Assembly (NCBI GenBank): GCA_037962975.1
Contig: CM075675.1
Location: 9,062,001-9,126,000 of the forward strand
Source: Clitoria ternatea
Taxonomy: Eukaryota; Streptophyta; Magnoliopsida; Fabales; Fabaceae
Length of the DNA: 64,000 nt
Reading direction: 5' to 3'
The notes beneath the pieces were generated by a model that was not told the DNA's origin, searched no databases, and was given only the letters and a program-made list of their open reading frames with translations. Shown one piece after another: positions 24,201 to 36,415 of this stretch. The translations under genes and the position numbers were made by a program. Each line of letters starts with the position of its first letter. Position 1 is the stretch's first letter.

Positions 24201-25629
24201 TAGTGTCAAGTTCCTGGGAGAAAATTATAGCCTTTCGGTAACAGTTCACCATAACATGGTTGGTAGCCAACCAATCGAGACCTAGAATAATATATAAGTT
24301 CTTCAATGGCATACAAATTAGATTCACCAGAAAGGAACATTCTTCAACTTGCATTGGCAATTCCCCACACTTAGTGGTTGCCCAGAATATGGAGCCAGTA
24401 GGAGTGGAGACACTAAGGGCATTCTCCATTAACATCACTGGTAGGCCAAGCCGTCGTACATAACTTTTAGAGATAAAAAAATGCATAGCACCAGAATCAT
24501 AAATCACATTTGCCAGATGGCCATAAATAATACACTTACCCTGCACCAAGTTGTCAGTTCTTGCAACCTCAGAAGCATCAAAGGCAAATACTCACCCTGC
24601 CATAACGTTTTGAGCACCACTGGATTGAGCATCGGATCTCCTCGGTTGTTGGCTTCCACGACCATCGCTGTTTCGACCTCCCCGCTGAAATTTAGCACTA
24701 CGAGTCATAGAAGCATTAACCTGATTACCATGTCCACCTTGCTGTTGCCTCTGTGGGAAATCCGGCCTAAGGTATCCCAGTTGTCCACATTGGAAGCAAA
24801 CAGTTTGACTAGTAGGACAATGTTTCACAATATGGCCCTTCTGACCATAATTATAGCATGCACGCCCACCAGAATGGCTACTAGAACGGTTGGTAGAACC
24901 ACGACCAGAAAAGGAAGAAGACGTAGCGGAAGACTTGCCACCATGGAAAAACTGACCCATCTTCTTAAAGCTGAACCCTTTTGCCTTCAACGGTTTCTTG
25001 TCCTTCGGTTGGAATGTTCTCTGCAATTGAACCTCCTCAGTCAATCTGGCTTTATTCACCAAAGTAGGATAGTCTCGAATTTCCATAGGCATAATCACAC
25101 TACGAAGTTCAATTCGCAATCCAGCTTCATACTTAGCACATTTACTAGCTTTAGTCCCTTCCAAGGAGAAAAGGTGGTAGAAGTCACATAATTCATTAAA
25201 CTGGGTTATGTATTCAGCTACTGACATTCTGCCTTGTTCTAACCTCAAAAACTCCATCTCCTTACAGATTTTGTAATTGTCATGAAAATATTTAGCAAGA
25301 AACCTTTTACGGAAGTTTGCCCACACCAACGGTTCACTTGCTGCATTCATTTACACCTTGGTCCTAGACCACCACACCCTAGCCTCGCCTTTCAACTGGT
25401 AAGTAGAAAATTATACTTTCTGCTCCTCCGAGCACTCAAAATATTCAAAAGCTTGTTCAATTTCCCGTATCTAAACATGTGCACCATCATAGTCACGTCC
25501 TCCTTTATAAGCAGATGGATTCCTCTTTAGAAATTTATCAAGAGTTGGGCCAGACTCAGTCCTACTCATCATTTAAGAGAATTTTGAGAAGAAGTCATCT
25601 CCTCCACCAGAACTAGTTCCCTCGGCCAT
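21223..25629 (-). pseudogene. gag-pol polyprotein of gypsy element 1 (broken)
   Basis: The start codon at 25629 opens gag. The retrotransposon gag domain lies at 25350-25000 (FRKRFLAKYF, RMSVAEYITQFNEL), and two damaged zinc knuckles are near 24860-24760 (CYNYGQKGHIVKHC, CFQCGQLGYLRPDF). Protease has a DSGA motif at about 24500. RT contains FSKIDLGSGYHQIRV, MPFGVTNAPAIF and FIDDILVYS (23860-23510). RNase H includes YCDASKFCLGCVLMQ and FSDHKSLKYLFDQKELN (23120-22870). Integrase has an HHCC finger near 22450-22330 and FVSGLP and SDRDPRFTSRF motifs (22280-22060). The tail, LRNKEVPLVKVK...TWELESDMRRLYPDLF, is chromodomain-like. Stops occur at former Gln (for example 23485), Trp (22864) and Arg (23840-23880) codons. 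An intact copy would make the capsid, protease, polymerase and integrase of the retroelement; this one cannot. Confidence 0.9.
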
Positions 25630-25870
25630 AAAGGAATTCTACAATAATCAAACACCTCACCATTAATAACCAATGATTTACCAGGGAGTAGAATATTTAC
25701 CTTATACACATATAAAACACAATGCCGCTGGACTGCCAAGGGAATGATGCCAAGTTATCCTGTCAATAACACAAATCACCATAACAAATACAATAAAATG
25801 ACATAAATAGCCCTATATAAAACTCACACAATTTATTATATATACCCACCTATTGCAATCCTGAAAAGAA

Positions 25871-25884
25871 CTGCTCTGATACCA
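25871..25884 (-). promoter_or_regulatory. Primer binding site of gypsy element 1
   Basis: On the minus strand TGGTATCAGAGCAG follows the inner end of the 5' LTR after a few bases. This matches the initiator Met-tRNA 3' end. Confidence 0.9.
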
Positions 25885-25887
25885 CCC

Positions 25888-28800
25888 ATAACGTCTTGCC
25901 TAATTATTAGACACTAACCATGCAATTAAAGTTAATTAAACATACCATGCTATACCGATTAATAAAAATACAGAGGAAAATTTTTGCGTTTTAAAAATAT
26001 TGAAGGTGAAGGGAAACTTATATAAAAAGAGGTTGAGAAAGGCGCTTTTAGTTTGTTAAACACATAATACCATTTCATGATGGTAACAATACTTCTATAG
26101 GTCATGGAACCCGAAACAATCAAAAGATGGTTAAATACAGCAAAAAGAAGGAGATGGAATCAGGGCCACTCGCTTGAGCGAGGCCCTAACTCGCTTAGGC
26201 AAGGTCAACGAGGGTCGCTTGAGCGAGGCCCTCACTCGCTTGAGCGAGTTCCCATATACAGACCTGGGTGAGCCACCAAGCGCGCTTAAGCGAGGGAAGC
26301 AACATACATCAGGTCCCTCATTTCTCTTAAGCGAGCTTATCTCGCTTGAGCGAAATCGCTCCAGGGGCACCACCAATAATACTCGCTTGAGCGAGAGGCC
26401 CAAGCAAGCCCAGTCGCTCATGTGAAGACACTCCAGAACCTAATCAACGCTCGCTCGCTTGAGCGAGCCACGCTTGCTGGAGCAAAATGAACACAGAATC
26501 CTTTTACCAAGCGCTTGCTCGAGCGAGGCCATACTCGCCTGAACAAGATTCATCCACTAACCACCCCTCTTGATGTATTCATGTCTCGCCTGAGCGAGAA
26601 TCATTCCCGCTTGAGCGAGACTAGGCCAGAGGCCACACTACTAACACTAAGGACTCTCCCTCGAGCGAGAACCTATCTCACTGGAGTGAATTATGCAGTA
26701 TATGCATAAATACTAAATATTTTCACACAATGTAACATGCTTAAATCTTCATATGCACCACTTGGCCTAGATTATCCATTCACACACATTCAAACATGCA
26801 GTTGAGGTTAATTCCAAATCAATATGCATATCAATCCTAACTCTAATTCATTAAATACATCACAGTCAAGCTTACCACTCTGTATGCTTTTTACACAAAA
26901 CCAAAAATTCATGAGATCCATCATTTCTTTGTTCAATCATCTAGACACTAACAATTCACATATAAATTTCTTCATAATCATCAAGACAATAAATAATCCT
27001 TACACAACTTGCATCATTCATGATTCACAATATAAACAAGACCTGCCCATAACAATTTATCATCTACACATAATATTGGCTCCATGCCAATGTGCATCAA
27101 ATTTATGAAAATCAACATTGCCATCGCCACCTTACTACCTTATCAACATGAGTTCATATCCTCATCAACCAACATACAGATTCTAACTCATCATCTATCA
27201 CAATCATTCATAACTCAGGTTGTCATTATTCCTACCACATCATAACCACATTGACCATATGCTAGGTTAATCCAACACACACATGAAACATATTATGACA
27301 TTACATACATGAAACATATTACATATTACACACATCATTTATTTCATAATTTTCTTCGCTCCTTGGCATCAGTTCTCCGCTTGGCGCACCTCCGGGGCAT
27401 CAACCTCCTCCCTGTCACTGGTTACTAAATTAAAGGAAACCACAGCAAGGATGAGTGTTTGGTATCACAATTAATTTATAACGGTAAATAAATAATAACA
27501 TACATGATTAACTAAATGTTATCCCTAATACTAGTTCACTAATTCTAGCTTATGCAAATAATGTTACTTCTCTTTATCCACCAATTCATATCTACAGCTT
27601 CCTAGCTTCATTCAAGTTTCAGTATTCTTAATGTACAATTCACAACTAACAAATATGATAGAGCACATTCACATCATCACATAATATCAACAATTTCATC
27701 GAATATCACAACTGACTCTCACATAATTCAACACCTAGTATCCGGATACTAAAGGATCGGCTTTCAGCTGGGGGTCCTACTTGACACCCCGTGAACCCTG
27801 CTTGGTCCACTGAGTCCTGCTTGACTCTCCACCTCAACCATTGGGTCCTAGTTGATCACTGGGTAGCTCAACTGGGCACAAAAACCACGGGAGCCAGAAA
27901 ACGATGGGCTATACATACCGTCGGCCGTCCCACACTATATAATCATGCATACACATCATATTCTCATATCACATATCATGTGGCCATCAATAACAGATCA
28001 TAATCATCAACTGCGGTGACCAACATGTTAAGCCAACAAACACAATGCCACCATACACATCAATTTATCACAACTCAGAATGCTTTAGTTTAATAACTAC
28101 CATAAACTGCCTATAATTCCACATTCATACACATATACACATACAATTATTATTTAGTAACTTTTCTGAGTGTGTCGAGATTTAGTTAGTGTAAGGGAAT
28201 CCCATCAGGGTCAGGCAGTGGAAACACAAAGGATTCCTAAAAAGAATTGCAAACACAAATGTCTCAAGGCATTATGCAAAATTAAAATTTTTAATTAGGG
28301 TTTACCTCTTGTACATGCAAAACGAGTTCCTCGATCGAAGCAATTGTAGCTTCTCCCTTAGGAGTCCATACGAGCACTCCTACCAGAAAAATAAAGTTCT
28401 GAATGCTAGTACGAAAATTTGATTATAGTCTAATTTCTGAGCAGCAGCCTATGAACATCTCATGCTCTATATATAGGCTTAGGTCTTGACCTGAGCTCTC
28501 ATTAAACATTGGGCTCCTAACTCATTCTAAATGAGTTAGGCCCAAATAGTTTTATTTTCAGTCCTGCTAAAATAAAACTATCCTCTGGTGGGCTTACTCT
28601 ATGTGTGTGACCCTATAGGTAAAATATTCGGTTATATTAATAATAATATAAAATAAGAGCGGTATCTAGCAATACATCATTATGTCCGAATATTATTTAT
28701 CATCGACATGACCTATAAGTGATAATTATTTTATATATTTATTTCTTTTGTCACGATATCTAATTGGGCCCAAGGCATGGTCATCGTCATCCTTGTATGA

Positions 28801-30270
28801 CCCAATTTATTTTACTTGATACCAGAGTAGACTTTACAGAATAAATATATAATATTTATTCGTCCTAGCATGGCCATGCATTTCGTTAGTCTCACTCCAT
28901 CAAGTGGCCCATAGATATCACTCATGTCACATAGGAGAGATAAATTCCATCTTCATCACTCACATCCCTCTGCATAATTTGTCTATTGCCTAATCACAAT
29001 CTTTATGGTCATCGTATTACAGATAACGTTTAATTGTATTAAAATAATAAACTCCTTATGTAGGAATCGTAGTGACTTCAGGTTGAAGAACTATATACCA
29101 TTATCACATTGAGAACCGTTTATGAAACTCATGTAACGATCCATGCAACGCTCTCATGGTAGGTCTGTCCAGTACAATATTACTCAATGTGTACCCGTGT
29201 AAAGACTTGATATCATATATCCATGATTTTTGAGATCAAATCATCAGTACATTCACACATTAATCTTAATGTATTTACATGTCCCCATGTAAATACTTGA
29301 TTAGGGACGTTTTAGGAATAATTCTTATATGACCTATTATTCCAGGATAAATAGCATTAAAATTAGTCTGAAAATTGAAAATACTAATTTTATTGATAAG
29401 TTAAAATTGATACATTAATAACTCGTAGTGCATACACCAATAGTTAGATGTCCCAAGCTCGACGTACATACCTATTCTATTTAATTATGACCCGAACACC
29501 CCCTTACCTTGATTCCAAGCTTCAACAATTTGTTCTTGATGTCGGTTGCGTCCTTTAGACACTTGATTCTAGGTTCCACTTCCGAATCTAACACCCGCTT
29601 CACCACTCGGTCTTCCGGTATTCATTTCGCTACCTACGAAGGTCAAAATACAAAACCCATCAACGTTATACTACTCTCATTGCTCTAAATATCGCTTCCA
29701 AGCTCCCATGTGCAGAAGGAATGGAAAATAGAACCCCCCACCATGCATGGCCATTTGGCTAGAGAGAGAAAGTGAAGGGAGAGAGAGAGATAGCTTAAAT
29801 TGATGGGTCCATAATGTTACCTCGAAGCCACGATCCCAGAAACATGATCAATTTGAAGTTCCGACGCAAAACGAACCTCTAATCGGAAGCTAAAAGCTCT
29901 CGGCCATGGTGAAGGAAAGAAGAAGAAGAAAAGCTCATGTGAAAGAATGGGGAAGAAGAAAGAAATTTTGTTATTTAAGACCCAAGGGCAAAATGGTCAT
30001 TTTTCCTATTTCTTTTATATATTTTTTTTTTCTTAAAGTTTTAATCAAAACTTTTACTTTTAACCCTTATTGGTAACTTCTAAATTTACCTTAATCTAAT
30101 TATACCTTATTTAAGCTTTATAATTAATCAATCAAATAAATTTATTTAATTCCACAACATTTAATTATTTATAATAATAATAATTCCCAAAAATCTAAAA
30201 TAAATTTGAGGACAATTATTAATATTTTCTGCCAATCAAAGATTTTAACTTAATTATTCAGGATGTTACA
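25888..30270 (-). repeat. 5' LTR of gypsy element 1 (with nested solo LTR)
   Basis: On the minus strand it begins TGTAACATCCTGAATAATTAAG at 30270 and ends in GGCAAGACGTTAT at 25888. Without the Copia insertion it is about 3.1 kb. The palindrome array is at 26169-26700. It keeps the 145-bp stretch missing from the 3' LTR. Confidence 0.88.
28190..29442 (-). repeat. Copia solo LTR nested in gypsy LTR, TSD GTTAG
   Basis: The sister LTR at 20361 shows the empty site (TTTAGTTAGATGTCCC). Here GTTAG is duplicated (28185-28189 and 29443-29447) around a 1253-bp insert that starts TGTAAGGGAATCCC and ends CACCAATA. The insert aligns along its length with the Copia LTR at 58749-60026, including TTAGGAGTCCA, GGCTTAGGT, ACTCATTCTAAATGAGTTA and TGTGTGACCCTATAGGTAAAAT. 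There is no internal domain, so it is a solo LTR. A minus-strand TATATATA box lies near 28471-28480. Confidence 0.93.
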
Positions 30271-30275
30271 ATAAG

Positions 30276-31100
30276 GATCCTTCTTGCACTTGCTGTTTTT
30301 AAAGGATTTACATTATATCAGATGGATGTTAAGAGTTCTTTTCTAAATGAGTTTATTGAAGAAGAAGTTTATGTGAAATAGCCCCCTGATTTTAAAGATG
30401 CTTCTTTTTCAAACCATGTTTTAAAACTTAGTAAAACACTGTATGGTCTAAAACAAGCTTCAAGAGCTTGGTATGACAAAATCAGTACCTTTTATTTCAA
30501 AAGGCTTTACTAGAGAAAAAGTAGATACAACCTTGTTTAGAAAAAGCTCTCACAAGAAATTTATGAGTGTGTAAATTTATGTGGATGACATTGTTTTTGG
30601 TGCTACTGATATAAGTCTATGCAAAGAATTTTTTGAAATGATGCAACCTTTTTCTCTATCAGGATATTGTGATGCAAATTTTATAGGAGATAGAGTTGGC
30701 AGAAAAAGCATGAGTGGTGGATATCACTTTCTTGGTAAATTCTGATATCTTGGGGAAGCAGGAAACATAACTTAATTACACTTTCAACAGTAAAGGTTGA
30801 ATACATATCTGCAGCAAGTTGTTCTTAACTTCTTTAGCTAAAGTATCAGCTTGAGGATTACTCAATCAAGAAAGAAGAAATTCTTGTGTTCTGTGACAAC
30901 ACAAGTGCAATAAATCTCTTTAAGAATCTTATTTAGCACTCCAAAGCCAAACACATAAAGGTGAAATATCACTTTATCAGAGACTATGTACAAAAAGGAT
31001 TCTAGACATGAAATTTATGGACACACACCATCAATGGATAGACATCTTTACAAAGCCATTAGCTAAGGCCGAGTTTTCTTTTATCAAGTACAATTAAAAT
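30276..31100 (+). pseudogene. SIRE/Maximus-like Copia pol, second part (RT end and RNase H)
   Basis: Directly after the ATAAG duplication the frame reads IRILLALAVFKGFTLYQMDVKSSFLNEF, EEEVYVK, LSKTLYGLKQASRAWYDK: the Copia RT that was cut at 18222. A former Gln is now TAG before PPDFKD. RNase H remnants follow (GYCDANF near 30660, then AEYI/SAASC, FCDNTSA and a TKPLAKAEF-like end at about 31060). There is an apparent loss of about 300-400 bp between the RT YVDD region (30580) and RNase H. Confidence 0.8.
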
Positions 31101-31548
31101 ATGAGAAAGGTTACTTGAATATGTCTGCTTTGTATGTGAACTTGTTCTATTTAAAAAGTCTGAATGTTTACATGAAAGGTCTTGGTCTAATAATGTATGC
31201 TTAGTTTCTTGATAAGTCTAAACCCATAAATGTCTACTTTCATTTTTTTTAATGCTGAGAAGGAAAATGTTAAAAATCTCTTAGGATTCATGTTAAATAA
31301 AAAGTTTCACGTTTTATTATCATTAACTTTAAAATGTATCACATGGTAGAAGTTAATATCTTTTTGTCTAACTATCACCTGATCCATTTTCTCTTTCTTC
31401 TCTAGTGGATAGTTTTTATCTTTTTAAATCAAGTGACCGTTTACTTCTTTTACCTCTTTACAAGATTTCTCTCTCTGTTGTGTTAAAACCATTTCCATTT
31501 CTAAAACCCTAAAACCCTTCATCTTTTTCATCTCTCTTGAACACTACC
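31101..31548. other. Spacer between pol and env-like region of the SIRE-like element
   Basis: No open frame. SIRE-type elements usually have such a spacer before the second open frame. A TTTCTCTCTCTGTTG run and AAACCCTAAAACCCTTC near 31470-31520 look like leader sequence. Confidence 0.45.
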
Positions 31549-33490
31549 ATGGCACCCCAAGCTTTCTTTTGGAGATATTATGGAGTCCTTTTTCTTCCAT
31601 CAAGAACAACATAAGCTTGATGGAAAGGACGTTGTTGCTGAAATTGAAAGCATTGGTTGGACCAGATTCTGCATGGATAGAGAGCCCTTCTCTCCTTCAC
31701 TAGTACTGGAGTTCTAGAACATTATTTCAGTGGATAAGTCCAAGTTTATTATCCTTGGGAGTCTCAAAGGAAAGGCCATTGAGATTTTGGAAGATGTTAT
31801 AGTAACAGTGACTAGATACTCTGCCATTGGAAATGTCTATGCAGATGATTTTGAATTTGAAGATGTCTCTTCTTTAAAGTTTAACAAGCTATTGTATAGA
31901 AAGTCTCACCTAGCCAAGTTAGTGTCTAGGCATCTCCTTCCTAAAGTGAAGATGCTTTATCTTCTTATGAAATAAGTTTTCTACCCCAGGAAAAGCACGA
32001 AATATATAGTGACAAAGCTTGATAGATTTTGCATGTATCATATGCTTTAGAAGGAGAAGGTCAGTCTGCCCAATGCCATCATGACATATCTAATTTCTTC
32101 AGTAAGGAAGAAGCAAAACAAAATTCCCTACGCTGCAGTATTGATGAAGGTGTTTACATTGAAGAATGTGTAAACTTAGACTGTTGGAGATTTGATTCAG
32201 TCCTCCTATCTGGTAAGCAAGCTTCCAACCTTCTCACCCTTATTGGACAAGACCTTGGCAAGGTCTACCTCTATTTCAGCCTCCCAGAAAAGGTCTGGTC
32301 CTGTAGACATGAAGTAGAAGAAGTCTGAGCCCACTTATGAGCCAGCCCAGCCAGCTTTCAAAAGAAAAGGCAACAGGGTCAAGATGTCTGTTGTGGAGAA
32401 AGCAAGAAGGCTTATTTTGGATAAGTCTGTTAGGTCTGACTCACCTATTCAAGCCAAGCCAGAGTCAGTGGCTCTACCTTAATCTCCCAAGAAGACATGA
32501 CAGTTTCTGAAGGAACAAAAGCAGTTGCTAAATTATCAAATTCTGGTAATGGTATCCCACTCAGCCAGCTACAAAGGAAGACTATGGATCAGTAGCAGAA
32601 GAAGGCTCCTCCTTAGCCTCCTCAATAGTAAAAGTCATATACTCTCTCCAAATAAAAGTAAGCAATTTTTTTTTGTTTTTCTTTCTTTGTATTCTTATGT
32701 ATCTGTTCATGGCTAAACAGGTAAGGTCTGGCAAGAAAAATATCAGAAGATGAAAACCTCCCATCTCAATGATATGAGGGCCAATAAGGAAGAGTTGCTA
32801 AAGTCTGGTGGCTATCCAAGCTGTGTTGAACACATCAGGTTCATTGAAGGTCATCTAAAATTCTTTCTTGAGATTGGCACTCGGAAGTGGAATAATATAG
32901 ATTGAATCAATAGATTTTATGAAGTGCTGGCTAAGTTCAATAGTGATACAGTTGGCTTTAGAAGATGGTGGAAAAAAGAATAGGAAGTGAGTTACAGGCT
33001 GAGTCTACTCAGAAATGAGCAAGGTCTGATGTTGTTGGAAGTCACTCTTCCCAACCAGAGTTCACTTCTCCAACCCCACCAGACAAGACTCCTAAACGTC
33101 AACCTAACCAATCTTCCCAACCTGACCCTTCTTATCAGACCCCTCTAACTGATCAGACCCTCTACCCTAACTATACTTCATCACAATAAACATCACCTGA
33201 CCTTACCCTTGCTACCACAAATTCATCACCTCTTAGATACCTTCGTATCTTCCCTGCTTGACGTCATACCAAACCATCCCACCTCTACCCTCTAACTTTA
33301 GTCACCTCTGACCTCCCACTTTTTAAAATCACCAAACCTGCCTTAGATACATAAGACCTAAATTACCATCACCCCAACAACCTAGCCATTATTAAAGCCC
33401 CTGATTTTAACTCTAGGAAAATTACAATCTATGACCCTACACCTCATTTCCCCCCAGCCTTACCCTTTGAATAGCTCCTATTCAACACTA
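31549..33490 (+). pseudogene. Env-like second ORF of the SIRE-like Copia (broken)
   Basis: After pol, SIRE/Maximus elements carry an extra frame often called envelope-like; its function is not known. Here translation in shifting frames gives VVAEIESIGWTRFCMDREPFS (31630), MDKSKFIILGSLKGKAIEI (31730), LDRFCMYHML and LPNAIMTYLISSVRK (32010-32110) and IPYAAVLMKVF (32130). This fits the conserved part of the putative plant transposon protein family found in these frames. A Pro/Ser/Thr-rich tail follows (33060-33480). At least four frameshifts or stops break it. The start at 31549 (ACCATGGCACC) is a guess from context. I use the family label only for homology and see no evidence for a viral envelope. 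Confidence 0.6.
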
Positions 33491-33509
33491 GCCTCACCTC
33501 AACATGAAA

Positions 33510-34833
33510 CTCTAATGTTTTATGCTTTCAAATCAGAACAATGAAGAGTTCAGTCTAACATTCACTAAGGCAGATTATTTCACAAGCTTCAATGTATTTC
33601 AAATCAGAACAAAAGTCTTATTCTAAACTTTGCCCAAAAAGAGTTTGATTCAAGGATTTTTAGACCTTTAGACCACCAATCAGACTTTAGACTTTTGAAG
33701 TAACAAAGATCATGCAACAAGAATGTTACTTCAAGTACTTTTCATGAAACGTTCTAAATCCTTTTTAATGATGCTTCGAGACAAGATCCTATCAAGGATA
33801 ATTATGTTTATCATCAAAGAAGATAAGAGACAAAACAGTAGAGCAACCAAAGCTCACTTGTAAAGAATCCAATGTAGCTTCCCTACGCATTTCAGAAAAG
33901 CTGATTGGAGTCAGCTTTTGTGTTAAGAAGTTACAGAAGATCTTCAGCTATGTGCTCTGCACGTTATTGAAAAGAAGAAACCCAACAACTAATCTTTATA
34001 CTCTGAAGATCTCAAGAAACTCCTTTTTCATGCAAATTTCAAGTTCCTTGATACTAGACCTTTTAGCATCTCATCATCTTCTCAAGGTCTGGTGTTTATA
34101 ATTAACCAAAACTCCTTCAAAGGATTTTCAATGGCTATATCTCCTCACCAGATTATCAAACAAGTCATCTTGAATAGCCTATATATATGAAAAGATTCAA
34201 ATTTGAAGATATAAACAAGAGATAACCTCTGTGATCTTTAAGCAAAGCTCTTTCAATCTCTTCTTAGTTTTCTTAGACGTAGGCCTTCTTTGTTGTTTTG
34301 CCTCTAGCAAACTTTGGTCCACTTTATCTATCTTACTTAGTGTACCTATTCATTCTTTGTATCTTTTTATACATTAAGTTCTTAGAAACACCTTACATAA
34401 TCTATCATTGTAAACTTGTTGTTATGTAAAAGTCTGGTGTGTTGCTAGCCTTTAGTTTCTGTAGGAAACAGTTTGTGACTTGAAGAAGTTTTTGAAAGAA
34501 TACTTGGGTTTGAGCCAAATGGCTTGTTGAAAGAATACTTAGGTTTAAGCTAGGAGTGACTGAAGTCAAAAATACTTGTGGCACAAGTCTGGTACTGTTA
34601 TTGTAAAGGAGATTTTACAATAGTGAAAATCCTTCAAGTTAGAAGGGACTGGATGTAGCTTTTGTGTTCGAAGTGAACCACTATAAATCTCTTATGTTCA
34701 TTCTTCTTATTCCTTACTCTTTAAAAGTTTTTTTCACAAGTCTGATTACTTATGTTTTAAAGGTTTAAATTCCACATAAGAGTCTAAGACTTATTCAACT
34801 CCCTCTCCTTCTAAGTCTAACTCTGAACCATCA
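33510..34833 (+). repeat. 3' LTR of the SIRE-like Copia
   Basis: It ends TCTAACTCTGAACCATCA at 34833, matching the bases before the primer site at 13204. A TATATATA box lies at 34180-34188. The left border near TGTTTTATGC (33511) is inferred from the end of the env-like region and is uncertain. Length about 1.3 kb suits the family. Confidence 0.65.
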
Positions 34834-36127
34834 AAAGAGTTATGTGAATTTTAGTTTTAAGAATTAGTTTGAGCTACTAAAAATAGTATTATTTTTGGAC
34901 TTGAACATAGGAAGAAGAATCAACTCGTGTGGATTAAAAAGAATAGTTCAATTAAGATCATGTTTTTCATCTAAAATCTATGTTTTTTCCTGCAGTATCT
35001 TTTATTGAAATTTGTTAGAGTGTTTACCCTTCCTATTGAAAATTAAAATTCATATTAAATACGAATATTTTAGGTAAGATAACATTAACTAACATATAAT
35101 TAGTTAAATCTTTTATATGTATTAGTCCTTAAAATATAACTCTTTTACTACATATATTCTTCAAGTCCGGAGATAATAATTTTTTATTAGAATGAAATAT
35201 TTTGCGACACAAAAACCAAAAGTGCGATGAATATATTGTTTTCCTGCAAAAGAAAAAGTTATTACTAGTGGTTTAAATATAGCTCTTAATTAAGGTGAAA
35301 TTAACAAAATCTACCCAGTTAAGTTGACTATTTTTTAGAACAATTTTTCTAAACTATTCAACATTCTACAACATAAAAAATCAAAATAGAGAAATTATAC
35401 ATATAAAAAAGGAAAAAATACTATTGAAAACTATGCTACATAATATTAATTTTAAATAAAAATTTTCTCCTATTAATATCCTATACAATGTGCATTTTAA
35501 GAAAAACTATTTTTATATTTTGGAAAGGGGGAGTATTTCTTGTTCCAAAGTTCTCAATTGTTTCTATCTTGCATTCTTTTAGGGAAGCCATAAATGAAAT
35601 CGAGGCAAAATATATAAATTAATGGGAAATATTTTGTGTGCAACTTTCCGAGACAAGTAAAAGTTGTCTCCTTTGTTTTTTTAATATATTTCTGGATTGA
35701 ACTTCAAATAACAAAATGTCAATGTTTACTTCAAATAACATAAATGTATATAAATTAATTGTACTTCGACAGGTTGAGATTCTTCAGGAAGAATTTGGCA
35801 AGATACAGAAGAAAAATGAAGATAAAAATTATTGCTAGTGGAGATACATAACATCATAAGAGTATGTATATGGACAGGTACATCACAATTCCTTCACCAT
35901 ATTATACCAAATGATCCTACAAGTATGTAAAAATATATATGCTATTATTTTACATATATAAAAGTAAATGATGGCATAGCACCATTTGAACTCTGGAAAG
36001 TAAGGTAAGGAAAAATAAAATCAAATTATGTCTTGCTTCTAAGAAATTGCTACCTTTTTTCTAGTAATTACCAGATCTGCTTCCACTATTACAGCTAGAA
36101 ACTTCATGATTCCTATTTGTGTTTCAC
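34834..36127. other. AT-rich intergenic stretch, no gene seen
   Basis: It lies between the SIRE-like LTR and the 3' end of CLE gene 2. Only very short frames are present. The part nearest 36127 probably holds the CLE 3' UTR. Confidence 0.5.
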
Positions 36128-36415
36128 TCAGTTATGAAGTGGGTTTGGTCCACCAGGAGTAGCTGTATGTGAAACAGCATGAATTTCACTAACCTTGCTG
36201 TCTTTGGTTTCAGCAGAATTGTAATTAGTAGTAGTAGCAGCATGGGACTTTGGGAATGAAAAGGGGAACCTTGTTCTTGTTCTTGTTCTTTCTTCCATGA
36301 TCTTTTCCTTGCCACCCCAGGAAATGTGCCTGCAACTTGAAAGATGGAGTAGAATCACTAGTATAAAAAGAAGGAACATGGTAATTATTAAGAGTCTAGA
36401 TTTATGAACTCCCAT
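36128..36415 (-). CDS. CLE-family secreted signal-peptide precursor
   Basis: From the ATG at 36415 the product starts MGVHKSRLLIITMFLLFILV, a clear secretion signal of about 28 residues. A basic, Arg/Thr-rich pro-region follows, and the protein ends in the CLE box TATPGGPNPLHN immediately before TGA. Total length is 95 residues, usual for the family. The frame is open upstream to 36514, but those 33 residues would bury the signal peptide, so I prefer 36415. The box keeps P4, G6, P7, N8, P9, H11 and N12 but has Thr at position 1, where Arg (His in TDIF) is nearly invariant. AVSH before the box is shared with the CLE gene at 5147-5395. Such peptides act outside the cell on CLAVATA1-like receptor kinases. 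The PGGPNP core is closest to the root and nodulation-type CLEs in my memory, which is only a hint. It appears intronless. Confidence 0.87.
   Translation of the reverse strand: MGVHKSRLLIITMFLLFILVILLHLSSCRHISWGGKEKIMEERTRTRTRFPFSFPKSHAATTTNYNSAETKDSKVSEIHAVSHTATPGGPNPLHN

Larger units (their letters stand above)
18228..30270 (-). mobile_element. Tekay-like Ty3/gypsy element, complete, TSD ATAAG
   Basis: The element is bounded by ATAAG at 18223-18227 and 30271-30275 and lies inside the RT of the SIRE-like Copia. Order on the minus strand: 5' LTR (25888-30270), primer site, gag-pol (25629-21223), 3' LTR (18228-about 21203). The two LTRs are easy to align, with roughly 5 percent base differences by eye plus a few indels, so it is fairly young. 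The 5' LTR carries a nested Copia solo LTR. A C-terminal chromodomain-like tail after integrase marks it as a chromovirus. Its coding frame is broken, so it cannot move on its own. Confidence 0.93.

Noticed and set aside
32029..32328. 99-codon plus-strand frame as a separate gene
   Set aside because: Only part of it agrees with the env-like frame; it arises from frameshifts in that broken ORF.
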